Shown here: piece after piece, positions 39,978 to 55,700 of the stretch
How the letters are laid out: every line of letters begins with the position of its first letter
Numbering within the stretch: the stretch's first letter is position 1
Assembly: GCA_028583405.1 (NCBI GenBank)
Contig: CM053253.1
Span: 7,218,451 to 7,282,450, forward strand
DNA: 64,000 nucleotides
Direction of reading: 5' to 3'
Origin: Pogonophryne albipinna
Lineage: Eukaryota > Chordata > Actinopteri > Perciformes > Artedidraconidae
Made by a program: the position numbers and the translations under genes
The notes under the pieces: model-generated
What the model saw: only the letters and a program-made list of their open reading frames with translations
Told to the model about the DNA's origin: nothing
The model's database searches: none

Positions 39978-39991
39978 GGTTGATGGTTAAC
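39978..39991 (+). promoter_or_regulatory. HNF1-like binding site upstream of hnf4a
   Basis: GGTTGATGGTTAAC fits the HNF1 consensus GGTTAATNATTAAC with two mismatches. It lies about 250 bp upstream of the hnf4a start codon. HNF1 regulation of HNF4A is established in mammals; that this site is bound is inference. Confidence 0.45.
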
Positions 39992-40742
39992 TAGCTAAGC
40001 CGTCAATGGTGATTCACAGGGTTGTTTCTTTTTCTTTCTTTTTTTTACCAGAGATAGTGGTTTGATATCTGACATATCTCCTGGGTCCTCTTGTCAGTAA
40101 TAGATAAACAATTTCTCCAAGAGAGTTAAGTCAGTTCAATCCTTTGCCAAATCACTACTTCACCACCTTAAACCGGCTCTTTTTTTTACAGCCAGCACTT
40201 TCTGGTGCATGCTGTTATCACATGCACACAGATTTACAGCGGCTGCATTATAAAGCTATAAGACCAAATGAAGCTGCAGCTTATCTTCAAGTGTCTGCAG
40301 GGAAACTCAAAGTCATATACCGAAGTACTCTAGTTTAGAGCAGTTTTTAAGGTAGTTTTGAGCAGTTTTTAACATAATCTAGAGCAATTTTTTTATGTAG
40401 TTAAGACCATTTTTTAAGGTAGTTATACTTGAGCATTTCTATCGTATACTACTTTCTATTTCCACTCCACTATATTTCACAGAGAGACAGTCTCCTACAT
40501 TCATGTGGGGGCCATTGGCGGATATAAGACACTGTGACCCAGTTCCTTTTACATAGGAGCAAGACTCCAAGACTAAGCAAAATGTTATGAACCAGATTTC
40601 ACCACAAACAAACAAACAAAGTTAACAAACAAATACACTTGGATCAATGAATACCCTATGACACACAATATAGGATCTTTCTTTTTGATTAAAATGCTTC
40701 TTATATGTTAATGAATCAATAATGATGATGTGTAATCTATGG

Positions 40743-41048
40743 TAGGGCTGCTCAATTAATCGTATTTTAATCGCAATTACGATTATGGCTTGCAACGATT
40801 ACGAAAACAACGTAATCGAAATAAAACGATAATTTCTTTATTATTATTAATTTTTTTTTTTTGGTTTTTCAGTTGAGTTATACTTAAAGTTCAGGGTAAT
40901 CAACTGTTAAAAACATATTGTTCACATTTTTTTTCTCAATAAATTGATGTTTTCAAAGTAAATGGATAATCGTTTTTTAATAATCGTGATATCAATTATT
41001 GACCCAAATAATCGAGATTATGATTGTTGCCATAATCGAGCAGCCCTA
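40743..41048 (-). mobile_element. hAT family X copy 3
   Basis: TAGGGCTGCTCAATTAATCG to ATAATCGAGCAGCCCTA, 306 bp, inverse orientation to the copy at 1150. Flanks ATCTATGG and ATCTTTGG match at 7 of 8 bases. The uninterrupted TTAA at 40884-40887 is the site occupied by element F1 in the copy at 1150-2292. Confidence 0.9.
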
Positions 41049-42247
41049 ATCTTTGGTAATCTAAAAAGGGTCCTTTCTGTAAAATAAGTACTTTTACTTA
41101 AAGTAAGTGATGTTGTAAATTATGTTGTACTTTTGGGTTTGATTGCAGGACAATCAACACAGTAGTATTTCTACTTTACGAAAGTCATATTCAGACCTAC
41201 AAATCTGAGTTAATTCCTGCATAACTAGCAGAGGAAATAACTCCTGCTTAAGCGAAGTGATGCCTTTATGTAAAAGACTTTATTGTTTGCGAAAATGCAA
41301 TTCTGAGTAGCTCAACACTTGTTTTTGGAAAGTCAGCTGGTTTGAATAAGCTTTTCTACTGTAGACCTACAGTGTCACTTGGGTTTGAAATCATCACGTA
41401 ATGATGTATTACAGTGATTGTACAACAAGAGGAACTTCTTTTGGTCATTAAGTATTTAGAAATATTGCTCAGCTAATTTAAAATGAATGTAATGGTAGAA
41501 TGAACAACACAGTGTTTGTTAATGGTAGGAATAAACACACAAAAAGGGCCATTGACAAACTATAAGATGTGATAGGCAGACTATAGGTTGAGTTCAAAGT
41601 GAAATGCAACAATTAAGTGGTTTAATATAAATGCAAATTTGATCAACCTAAAAACACAAAGTGCCTCAACATTTCCATTTCCAGGATCATTATGTATTTT
41701 GTGAAATCATCCGGTTTAACTACAACGTCGAACAAAATGAGAACAATTCTCAACAGAAATACTTAAATTAAACCGACCCCACTTAGTGTTTTTACATACA
41801 AATATAAACACTAAATGTATGATTTACACAATTACGCACCATTATATTGTTTCATTATGTATTTGTCAACTATTATAACTCACAAAGTATAACTGATGTG
41901 TAAACTAATGAATGATTGGTCGAATAATTTCTAATAATTCATTGTATTAGTATTTAATATTAGTATGTCCTAGGGGAGTGTTTAATCCATTGAAATGTGG
42001 ATTAAGTCTGCGGACTAAATCTAAGAGGTCCCTTTTACACTCCTGAAACTGAGCATGTGGTATTTGTTATTTACATGTATAATGATAAATCATAAAATGT
42101 AATTAAAGCTATGTTATACTGTGATTTACTCACTAACTGGTAAAACATCAGTAGTGGATTTTTCATAAGAGTAGATTAATCTGTGAACAAAGACATGAAT
42201 AAACACTTACTTATACCTGTTTACAATGGTAATTGACCTTGTTATAA
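41049..42247. other. Intergenic DNA upstream of hnf4a, no gene seen
   Basis: AT-rich and without recognisable exons. Confidence 0.5.
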
Positions 42248-42587
42248 ACCTTATTTAACACAACACTTATTATGCTAAGTAGGGGAAGTTAAAGCTTGTC
42301 GGGGCGGTGGTGGCGAAGTCGATAGGGACTTGGCTTGGTAACTGGAAGGCCACCAGTTCAAGTCCCGGCAAGACCAAGTGCTACCGAGGTGTCCCTAAGC
42401 AAGGCACCGTTCCCTACACTGCTCCCCGGGCGCCGTTCAAAATGGCAGCACACTGCTCCTAACACTAGGATGGGTCAAATGCAGAGAATCAATTTCCCCA
42501 CGGGGATTAATAAAGTATATCAAAATAAATGGTAATGGACCTTATTTAACACAACACTTATTATGCTAAGTAGGGGAAGTTAAAGCT
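42248..42587 (+). repeat. Exact 49-bp direct repeats flanking a SINE
   Basis: The 49 bases beginning ACCTTATTTAACACAACACT and ending GGGGAAGTTAAAGCT occur at 42248-42296 and again at 42539-42587, with the SINE exactly between. A further similar piece (AATGGTAAT-GACC) precedes both. This is longer than usual SINE target duplications. Confidence 0.92.
42297..42538 (+). mobile_element. tRNA-derived SINE
   Basis: The head carries GGTGGTGGCGAAGTCGATAG and a B-box-like GTTCAAGTCC. The body has CTAAGCAAGGCACCG and CTCCCCGGGCGCC, related to the SINE at 18271. The tail CGGGGATTAATAAAGTATAT is nearly the same as the 3' end of the LINE at 54.69 kb, its likely partner for retrotransposition. Confidence 0.85.
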
Positions 42588-43773
42588 ATGTGTTCATTAA
42601 CTGTTAATTATTACTAATCGTGAGTAAATCATGTCACATTTTTATTGAGAATGTGATTAAAAAAAGCACCCATCCTTTCAGTTTTCGTGGGTGCTTTTCT
42701 GTGACTCCTCACTGAACCTGGTTGATTTAAGGAATAGATGATCTGCTTGCACACAGTGTCCACCCCCCCCCCCCCACGCATGTCACACAGCAAACAGTAG
42801 TTGTGTATTTGAAGAGAAAGTGCCAGTACATAGTGGCAGGTCAACAATCCCGAGTTCAGGCCGAACATCAGAAGCCCTGTGTACGTGAACTTGTTAACCA
42901 CACACTCAAATTATACTGGGGGCTCATAAAATTATTTTTCTTGCAGCAGACAAACACCATCTGTTCAATGATTACAAATTGACAGAAAAACCCCTTTTAG
43001 AGTAATCCAATCAGAAGTGAAAATGGAAGTGATCAACCCGTGATTAAACCACTATTCTTTTCTCATAGATTAACATTAATTGATCTTTAACAAACTGATT
43101 AACTCAACCAGGCTCAATGACTCATGATCAGAGATGATTAGCGTCTTCTCGATGATTATCTTGCATCAAATTGAGTCAGTGGCAGCGAGTCGTTGCACAT
43201 GTGTGTACAGAGGTCGTCCATTACAACATTTCTTCACGTTCGATCCGTGCTGCTCTTCTGCAATGCCCATATTTGCTCAAGAAGTGTGCTGATTATTTCA
43301 AAGCACTAAGCACAGAGGGGGGGTGAGCATGGGAGAATCACTGTGGAGCTATGAATGAGTCACTCAGAGCAAATCTTATCTCCCCCGTCATTAAAGTGCT
43401 TTTATCGCTGCTCCCATCTTAAAATTCTGTGAACTCCTCAAGGAACAGTCATATACAGGACTATAAAGCATAATCTGTCAGGTTACAACTTTCTTAATCA
43501 CGAACTGACAAACTGTTTTGATGCGTTTTGAGGTGGGGGGTTTGTCCTGACTTACTGCACAATGTCAGAGCACACAGGCTGGATTGACACGTGCACGTGG
43601 CTGTAAAACTCAAATACCTATACAATACAATTGTATTCTGGAGACATTTTCTTATGTTGTCGCAATATTTAAACCACAGAGCCACAGACTGGAGAGCTCT
43701 ACAGAGACCAAACAGGTCCTGCTGTCATATGGGAACAATTGTTCATAGGTCTAATGTATGTCTAGATATTTAA
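42588..43773. other. Intergenic DNA, no gene seen
   Basis: Contains a run of about 14 C near 42764. No exon recognised. Confidence 0.5.
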
Positions 43774-48064
<4,291 letters not shown>

Positions 48065-48104
48065 CTGTGTCTGTGAAGTGCAGCGTCCCATCCTGGTCGT
48101 ACAT
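48065..48104 (-). CDS. Candidate alternative (P2-like) first exon of hnf4a
   Basis: A GC-rich block (48100-48260) is followed on the minus strand by ATG and 13 codons, MYDQDGTLHFTDT plus one base, then a donor GTACAA. The phase (one base left over) is exactly what hnf4a exon 2 accepts, and the length is similar to the 16-residue exon of the mammalian P2 promoter. The encoded residues do not match that exon as I recall it. The frame is also open upstream, back to an AG acceptor near 48282, so this could instead be an internal or terminal exon of an unrecognised gene. Confidence 0.27.
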
Positions 48105-49568
48105 CCCTCTGAAGGCCTGACAGTGGGCCGGCCAGCGGACAGGAGGCCCCTGAGCCTCGGCGGCTCTCTGGGGCCCGGCCAGGCTGAGGCCGGCTGGAGG
48201 AGAAGAGGCTGTCCCTGGATAGTGCTGCTGTTGGGCCGGGGCCGGCTGTAAGGGCCCAACGCGCCGGGGATAATCCCCCTAATTCCTGTCACAATGAGAT
48301 TTGATTGGAGACTTGAACACCCGGATTAATGGTGTCAAGTGAACAGTGTGTAATACCTATGCTCCTAACAAAATGCTAATGGGGATTTCTGCCTCTGAGG
48401 TACAGCTAGATCATATTTTTTAATAAAGTTCATATTCAATTTCACTTTGTTAGCTGAGGAATTTTCAATAGGACTCTTTGATCTTGAAATGGTTTGGCTG
48501 TTTTTTAAGCAAAGTTACCAGAAGGTTTCTTGTTGCTCAGTTTTATTGCTTATTGTAATTAAAAGTGGTGCACACACTTTGCGTAAGACTATCTGCAGCC
48601 CCGACGTTGAACTTATGTGCTTGAGCCTAAGACCCCTGTACCTGCCTAGAGAGTTTGGGAATATCATTCTCTGCACGGTTTATATTCCACCCAGCGGGAA
48701 CGCAGCAAGTGCAGCAGCTCAAATCACTGACTGTGTTCACCAGCAGCTACTACACACTCCTGACGCTCCGGTTTTTATTATAGGGGACTTTAATCATTGC
48801 AAACTTGAACTGTCACTACTCGGTTTTCAACAATACGTTACATGTGAGACCCGGGAAGATAAAATTCTAGACAAATGTTACGGAAATGTGAACAACGCAT
48901 ATGTGAGTAGAGCCAAACCCCCGCTTTCGAACTCGGACCATAACACTGTTCATCTAATACCTACCTACAAAAGGGTTCTCAAGCGTAGTAAACCACAGAC
49001 CAAGACTGTAAAGGTTTGGACTCGTGACAGCATAGAGTCTCTTAAAGGATGTTTTCTCTCTACTGAGTGGAGTATCTTTCATGAGATGGACGTGGATAAT
49101 GCTACTGAGACGGTAACTGACTATATACAATTCTGTGTTGACAATGTGATACCTCAGAAAGAAATAACTGTGTACCCCAACAACAAACCATACATAACTA
49201 AAGAGGTTAAGGACTGCATCAATCGTAAAAATATAGCTTTTAAAAACCGGGATAAAACGCAACTGAAATGTGTGCAAAAGGAGCTTAACCACATGCTCAG
49301 AGAAGCTAGAAGGAGACATAAGGACATTATTGAACAGAACTTTTCTACAATGAACTCCAAGGAACTTTGGGACACTTTGAAGGCAATCACAAATGACTCC
49401 AGCTAAAAAAAACTATCTGTACCTCTGATGACCTGCAAAAAGCAAATGAACTGAATGACTTTTTCATGAGATTTGAAACCCAGGACTTCTCCTCTGAATG
49501 TACAGACATCTTCGAGACAATCTCTGCTACTGACCAGGATGAAAGGGTGGTGATTGACCCTTTTAAAT

Positions 49569-49765
49569 CCACACTGAAGACACACTACTTCTCTCTGGCC
49601 TTCAAGTTAGAGTGGGGTCACGACTCCTGACTGTTCCATGTGTTTTATTGTGATGTAATGTGTTTTTATGTGTTTAAATTACATGTACAGCACTTTGGCT
49701 CGACCAAAATTGTTTTTAAATGTGCTCTACAAATAAATTTTGATTTGATTTGATTTGATTTAAAG
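49569..49765 (+). mobile_element. 5'-truncated LINE 3' end (family C copy 1) inside LINE A
   Basis: Begins with the last codons of an ORF2 (STLKTHYFSLAF), then a stop, then a 3' untranslated part with ACAGCACTTTGGCTCGACC and a (TTGAT)n tail. LINE A reads VVIDPF before and SLFKHTCTKK after. Short TTTAAA-like sequences flank it. The same 3' end occurs at 57200-57281. Confidence 0.8.
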
Positions 49766-50198
49766 GTCCGATCACTTTTTAAACACACCTGTACTAAGAA
49801 GGCCACAGGGCCAGATGGCATCTCTGCATTCCTTCTCAAGACATTTGCAGAAGAACTGACATCAGCATGGTGTCCCATATTTCAAAAATCTGTTGATCTT
49901 CACACCATCCCCACCCTCTGGACAAAATAATAATAAAACCTGTCCCCAAAAAACCTTGTCCAAAGGTAAACAATGATTTTAGGCCTGTTGCATTGACATC
50001 CATTGTCATGAAATGTTTTGAGAGGATCATGGTGCCGCTGCTAAAGAAAGAGGTTGATGTACATTTAGACCAGGGATCACCAACTACATTTGTCCAAGGG
50101 CCAAAATGTATCCAATAGACACTATCGCGGGCCGGGGGGGTACAGGTACTGCATAAAGCTTAGCAGACTCTTCACGCTAACGAAGGATCACTTCTAGG

Positions 50199-51123
50199 CA
50201 GGGTTGGGAGGGTTACTTTGTAAATGTAATCAGTTACTGATTACTGAATACATGCTCTGAAAGTAATCAGAATACAGTTACAGTTACGTGTCTTATAAAA
50301 GTAACGTGTTCAGGTTACTTTTAGAATACTTTTGGAATACTTTCTTTTTCCATAACAGATGGGTATGTTTTGGTGAGCAGGAGACACTTGTTTTACTGTT
50401 TTAATGGCTTATCAAGAACTCAAACACAACATCTTGGTGTCATTCTGGACAGCTCCCTCTCATCTGCACCCCACATAAAAAACATCACCCGGACTGCATT
50501 CTCCTACTGTAAACCTTTCCTTAGAATATGTTATGAATTGTAAGGTGTCCTTGGGTGCTTTGAAAGGCGCCCCTAAATAGAATGAATTATCATTATTATT
50601 ATTATTATCTGAAACGATGTAATAACTTTTCAAACTTGTTCCAGTCACTTGCCCCATGCCTTCAGCAGCAGCAGGCCATTCACTTTGATTTGATCCCGTT
50701 ATAAATGTCATCATTTCAACAATAAAGAAATGCTACATAAACGTTATCTTGCACATTTTATCGAACCATCTCCGTTTCTAACTTTCAATATAGTTTAAAA
50801 GAGATCTCTCTCTCTCTCATCTGCGTGCGGGGGCGGGGCCTCACAGACACGCTGCATCTCTCTCTCGCTCACAGACATGCTGCAGCGCTGTGCAGTGTGC
50901 ACACAGTTCTGCCGGTAATGAATATTACATTTTGTGAGGAAACTTTTCCACCAATAATTCCAATAAGTATTCCAAAATGTATTCACTTCAGGTTTACGAA
51001 AGTAACTGTAATCAGATTACTCGTTTTTCAAATGTAACGCCAGCTGAATACACTTAGCCTACTTGATTTTTGTATTCTGATTACGTAACGCCGTTACATA
51101 TATTCCGTTACAACCCAACCCTG
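50199..51123 (+). mobile_element. Second hAT element nested in the first
   Basis: Ends CAGGGTTGGGAGGGTTAC and GTTACAACCCAACCCTG, with subterminal TAATCAG/CTGATTA-type motifs typical of a common fish hAT MITE. Exact 8-bp flanks CTTCTAGG (50191-50198, 51124-51131). It carries a further LINE fragment. Confidence 0.92.
50411..50610 (+). mobile_element. LINE 3' fragment nested in the second hAT
   Basis: Encodes HLGVILDSSLSSAPHIKNIT, a conserved LINE reverse transcriptase C-terminal block. It passes directly into a 3' tail with AAGGTGTCCTTGGGTGCTTT and (ATT)n. An internal deletion has joined coding sequence to the tail. This is the innermost layer of the nest. Confidence 0.75.
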
Positions 51124-51833
51124 CTTCTAGGCTACTGTCCCGCAGCTCCTGCCTCTCTGTTTGACTCTGTCGCAGCGGGGCTGCTGCTGTGGTGTGGAGC
51201 GCACAAAGCAGACTCTTCACAACGAAGGATCACTTCTTCTTCTTCTTCTTCAAGGAAGGGGAGGTTTCGCAGTACGCAGTCTACTGTCCCGCAGCTGCTG
51301 CCTCTCTGTTGGACTCCGGTACTGCACCTTACTCACGAGACGTTGTAAAAAAAAATGGGTGGGAGGCGAACGCAGTAACCACTCCGCCAACGCCACAGTC
51401 ACCCCCGTCGTGCGGGCCGGATGAGAATGTCTGGCGGGCCGGATGTGGCCCGCGGGCCGCCAGTTGGTGGTCACTGATTTAGACCCTTTTCAGTTTGCCT
51501 ACAAGCAAGGGCGTGGCACAGACGATGCTCTAAATAGCATCACACACCTGGTCACTAAACACCTGGAAGACCCTAAGGCATATGTACGCCTACTGTTTGT
51601 GGATTTCAGCTCGGCTTTTAACACACTGCAGCCTCACATCTTGCTTCAAAAACTGATAAAGATCAGTATAAATCCTTTTATCTTGAAATGGTATTTCTCG
51701 TTTTTAACCAATCACACTCAGCATGTCAGGGTCAACAATGCCCTCTCAGAGCCCCGGACCATGAGTACAGGAGCCCCCCAGGGTTGTGTGAGCTCCCCGG
51801 TCCTCTTCACACTGTACACAAACGACTGTACGA

Positions 51834-53735
51834 GACAGAGAATTCTGTCAAGCGACTTTGTTAACCACTTTGAAAAAAAGGTTGATGATATTCGCTTTTC
51901 TTTTTCTGACTCACCTTTACTCACCGCTGGGTCACCAGACCCTCCTTCCACCCACACACTAACCTCCTTTTCCCCTCTCTCTCCATGTGAGGTTCTTACC
52001 CTCATTACCTCTGCCCGCCCTACCACCTGTCCTCTGGACCCTATCCCTTCAAACCTCCTTCAGACTATCGCTCCTGATATTCTACCGTTTCTCACCCATT
52101 TCATCAACACTTCTCTAACTTCTGGTCACTTTCCAAACAGTCTCAAGGAGGCAAGAGTAAACCCACTCTCAACCCGTCTGATGTTATAAACTACAGGCCT
52201 GTCTCTCTCCTCCCGTTCCTGTCTAAAACACTTGAACGCGCTGTCTTTAAACAACTCTCCTGTTATCTCCATCAGAACAACCTTCTGGATCCGCACCAGT
52301 CTGGTTTCAAGGCAGGTCACTCCACAGAAACTGCTCTCATTGCTGTCACTGAGGAACTGCACACTGCTAAAGCAGCCTCCCTCTCCTCTGTCATCATCCT
52401 GTTGGACCTGTCTGCTGCATTCGACACGGTGAACCATCAGATCCTCCTTCGCACTCTCCAAGAACTTGGAGTTTCAGGCTCTGCACTTTCCCTCCTCACC
52501 TCATACCTCAAAGACCGTACCTACAGGGTAACTTGGAGAGGGTCCGAGTCCGACCCTTGTCAATTAACTACAGGGGTCCCTCAGGGCTCTGTTCTTGGTC
52601 CCCTCCTCTTCTCCCTGTACACAAACTCGCTCGGATCAGTCATTAGCCCGCATGGTTTTTCATACCACTGCTACGCTGACGACACCCAATTAATTCTGTC
52701 CTTTCCCCGCTCAGAGACCCAGGTCGTCGCACGCATCTCTGCTTGTCTAGCTGACATCTCTCAGTGGATGTCTGCTCATCACCTCAAGCTCAACCTTGAC
52801 AAGACTGAACTGCTTTTCCTTCCGGGAAAAGATTGTCCCACTCTTGACCTGACAATCAACATCGGCACCTCTGTTGTTTCCCCGACTCAGACTGCAAGGA
52901 ATCTGGGTGTGATCCTAGATAACAACCTGTCCTTCACTGCAAACATCGCTGCTACAACCCGTTGCTGCAGATACACGCTTTACAACATCAGGAAGATACG
53001 TCCCCAGCTGACCCAGAAAGCGACGCAGGTTCTGGTCCAGGCTCTCGTCACCTCACGCCTAGACTACTGCAACTCCCTCCTGGCTGGTCTACCTGCATGT
53101 GCCATCCGACCTCTGCAGCTCATCCAGAATGCAGCGGCTCGTCTGGTCTTCAACCTTCCTAAATTTTCCCACACCACTCCGCTCCCTTCACTGGCTTCCG
53201 GTAACTGCTAGAATCCACTTCAAGACAATGGTACTTGCATACCATGCTGCGAATGGATCTGGCCCTTCCTACATCCAGGACATGGTTAAACCGTACACCC
53301 CAGCGCGTGCACTCCGCTCTGCATCAGCCAAACGACTCGCTGCACCCTCGCTGCGAGGGGGACCCAAGTTCCCATCAGCAAAAACACGTGGGTTTGCTAT
53401 CCTGGCTCCAACATGGTGGAATGAGCTCCCCATTGACATCAGGACAGCAGAAAGCTTACACACCTTCCGGCGCAGACTGAAAACTCATCTCTTTCGACTC
53501 CACTTCGAGCGATAGAATTACTAACAAAGAACTGCTAACAGAGCACTTATATATTAATAAAGGACTGGCTTATCTATAGCCAGTTGAGTAGCACTTGAAA
53601 TGTTTGGCTCTATGAAACCTGATGTACTTATATGATTCTGTTTTCTTCAAGGTTGTGTCTTCCTGGTCGAATGTACTTATTGTAAGTCGCTTTGGATAAA
53701 AGCGTCAGCTAAATGCAATGTAATGTAATGTAAAA
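51834..53735 (+). mobile_element. 5'-truncated L2/Maui-like LINE inside LINE A
   Basis: Reverse transcriptase blocks in order: DVINYRPVSLLPFLSKTLER, QSGFKAGHSTETALIAV, LLDLSAAFDTVNHQILL, TGVPQGSVLGPLLFSLYTN, the catalytic CYADDTQL, LKLNLDKTELLFLPG, ARNLGVILDNNLSF, then RRLKTHLFRLHFER. Frame breaks lie near 52170 and 53200, so it is inactive. The 3' tail is AAGTCGCTTTGGATAAAAGC followed by TAATG repeats, a hallmark of fish L2. LINE A reads TNDCT before and HPENYIIK after. Confidence 0.9.
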
Positions 53736-55273
53736 TCCACCCGGAGAATTATATCATCAAATTATCAGATGATACAGCCATCCTTGGCTTAATGCACAAA
53801 GGCAGCAGTTCATCGGCTTATCACTCTGAAATAGAGAGATTTGTGCAGTGGTGTGATTTTAACCATCTAGTGCTGAATGTGAAGAAGACTGAGGAGATGG
53901 TGTGGGACCCAAAGGCAGTGGGTGACCTTAGGCCTGTGGTTATCCACAATGAACCCATAACTCAGGTCAGCTCCTATAAGTACCTTGGTGTCCATCTAGA
54001 TAATACACTCAGCTGGAAGGTGCATGTTCAAGGTCTGTGCTCTAGACATCAACAGCGGTTGTACTTTTGCGTCGACTCCGGGCTTTCGGAGTCCACCAGA
54101 AGTTCATGTTACTGTTCTATCATGCAGTGTTGGAGTGCATCATTAGGTATGGTATTACTGCCTGGTATGGTAACTTGACAGTGCAGTCAAAGTCACAGAT
54201 CGCTCGCCTGGTTCAGACTGCTATGAAAACTATGGGGGTTAAAAAACACCCATCTCTCCAAAACATATACGAGCAGTCCATTATCAGACAGGCAAACAAA
54301 ATGGTGTCTGATCCCACCCACATACTCCACCCAGAATTCCAGCTCCTACCTTCTGGTAGAAGATTCAGGGTTCTCAAGAGCAGGCTGAACCGCTATAAGC
54401 ACTCATTCCTACCTATGTCCATTAAGCTTCTTAACATTCACATGAAATGAAATGTAGTCAAATGTAATGAAATGTACTTTTTAAATGTTGGCCATGAGGG
54501 GTTGTGCAATAGGTCGCCATTGTCAGTATGTGCGTCTGTGTTTGTTCAAACGGTGTATGACTGATGATATGTGTATGTCTCTTAATGTCCACTATGTTTG
54601 TATAAGTACATGTATGCTGAACTGCAGGACGGAGTCCAGAACAAATTTCCTTACGGGGACAATAAAGTATATCGTATCGTAAATGAAATGTAATACTTCT
54701 ACACTTTGTTTTAGCGCATTTGTCTTTTAGCCTATACAGTAATTCCCCAAAAGTCCAGTTAGCCCAGATTGAGCTCAACCTTTACCAGCTGATAGATACA
54801 ATTATGCATTTATCATAACACAGTCATTTAAAATATTTGATTTTGAAATGGCCACTATATGCATAACAAGTCCTTTTGGTACTGCTATTGCATTTAAGTG
54901 TACAGCGAAAAATAAGATTTTGCAATTTTCATAACAACTGGGCAACATCATCTGCTGAAGATGATCTTGTGGTACGATCAAAAGCTCCAAACCAATAGAA
55001 AATAAATAAATGGACGTGCCAGCAGTTTATAAACTACCTGCTCCAACGTTAAAATCTCAAATGGAAAGAATCTGCTAACCTATGAATGCATCAGTATATA
55101 CATCACTGACTGGCATTTTGCTGCCTATACTTTTAGCTGATAGTACTAGAGTCAAATGATGATGCTTTTGCGAATGAAGTCAAATATCTTCATATATCTC
55201 TTTCGCTACTTTCAGTTCAAAACATTGAATACAAACGTTGCAATGTTTAGTACATTTGAGGTAGTCTTAATGC

Positions 55274-55700
55274 AGCGTTTCTCAAAGTGTGGGGCACGCC
55301 CCACTGGTGGGGCGCAGAGATGTGATAGGTGGGTCGCGAATGGACGCGATGAACGGGAGAATTTTTTTTTTTATTTAAAAATAAATAAATAATTGACCTC
55401 AGGCCGGAATCGAACCTGGGTCCTCGCGGGTGGTAGTGGATTATTACAGCCGGAGACTCGCAACGGCGGTGGACTTTCACAGCACCGCTGCACCGGACCT
55501 GCCGGAGCCGCCAGAGCCTCGCAACGGCGGGTGTTTGCGGTGGCGGATGTGGTACCGGCGGCGGATGCGGTACCGGCGCAGCGGCGCTGTGAAAGTCCAC
55601 GGCCCACCTATGCCAGAGCCAGCGGCCCACCAACGGCAGCGGCCCACCAACGGCAGCGGCCCACCAACGGCAGCGGCCCAACGGGAAAAGTCCCGAATCT
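55274..55700 (+). mobile_element. hAT-like left end plus GC-rich insert
   Basis: CAGCGTTTCTCAAAGTGTGG resembles hAT termini, but I found no matching right end. From 55390 to 55690 the DNA is strongly GC-rich. Near 55405 GGAATCGAACC reads on the minus strand as a tRNA B-box-like GGTTCGATTCC, so a tRNA-derived piece in reverse is likely. Proline/arginine/alanine-rich frames on both strands come from GC bias. Confidence 0.5.
55620..55683. repeat. 17-bp GC-rich tandem repeat, about 3.7 copies
   Basis: Unit CAGCGGCCCACCAACGG at 55620, 55637, 55654 and a partial copy from 55671. Confidence 0.9.

Larger units (their letters stand above)
50071..51476 (+). mobile_element. hAT element inserted in LINE A
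   Basis: Ends CAGGGATCACCAACTACA and CCAGTTGGTGGTCACTG are inverted repeats, with an exact 8-bp duplication ATTTAGAC (50063-50070, 51477-51484). LINE A coding sequence continues across it (EVDVHLD, then PFQFAYKQG). It includes GGGCCGG-rich ends, a CTT repeat near 51233 and a second hAT element inside. No transposase frame. Confidence 0.92.
48520..54690 (+). mobile_element. CR1/Rex1-like LINE (LINE A), broken by nested insertions
   Basis: A jockey-superfamily non-LTR element. The apurinic endonuclease domain is at 48600-48970 (VYIPPSGNAASAA, FIIGDFNHCKLELS, LSNSDHNTV). The reverse transcriptase pieces are at 49766-50070 (KKATGPDGISAFLLKTF), 51477-51833 (LFVDFSSAFNTLQPHILL, STGAPQGCVSSPVLF) and 53740-54450 (IIKLSDDTAILG, NHLVLNVKKTEEMVWDP, SYKYLGVHLDNTLSW). 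The catalytic box reads SDD where many relatives have ADD. The 3' end is CGGGGACAATAAAGTATATC. A stop at 49405 after an A-rich run and four direct or stacked insertions show it is dead. The 5' boundary is approximate. Confidence 0.85.

Noticed and set aside
51834..53515. A host reverse-transcriptase-like gene
   Set aside because: Frame breaks, L2 tail and insertion into another LINE show it is a dead retrotransposon.
55400..55470. A functional tRNA gene on the minus strand
   Set aside because: A B-box-like GGTTCGATTCC is present, but I could not find a complete cloverleaf with acceptor and anticodon stems.
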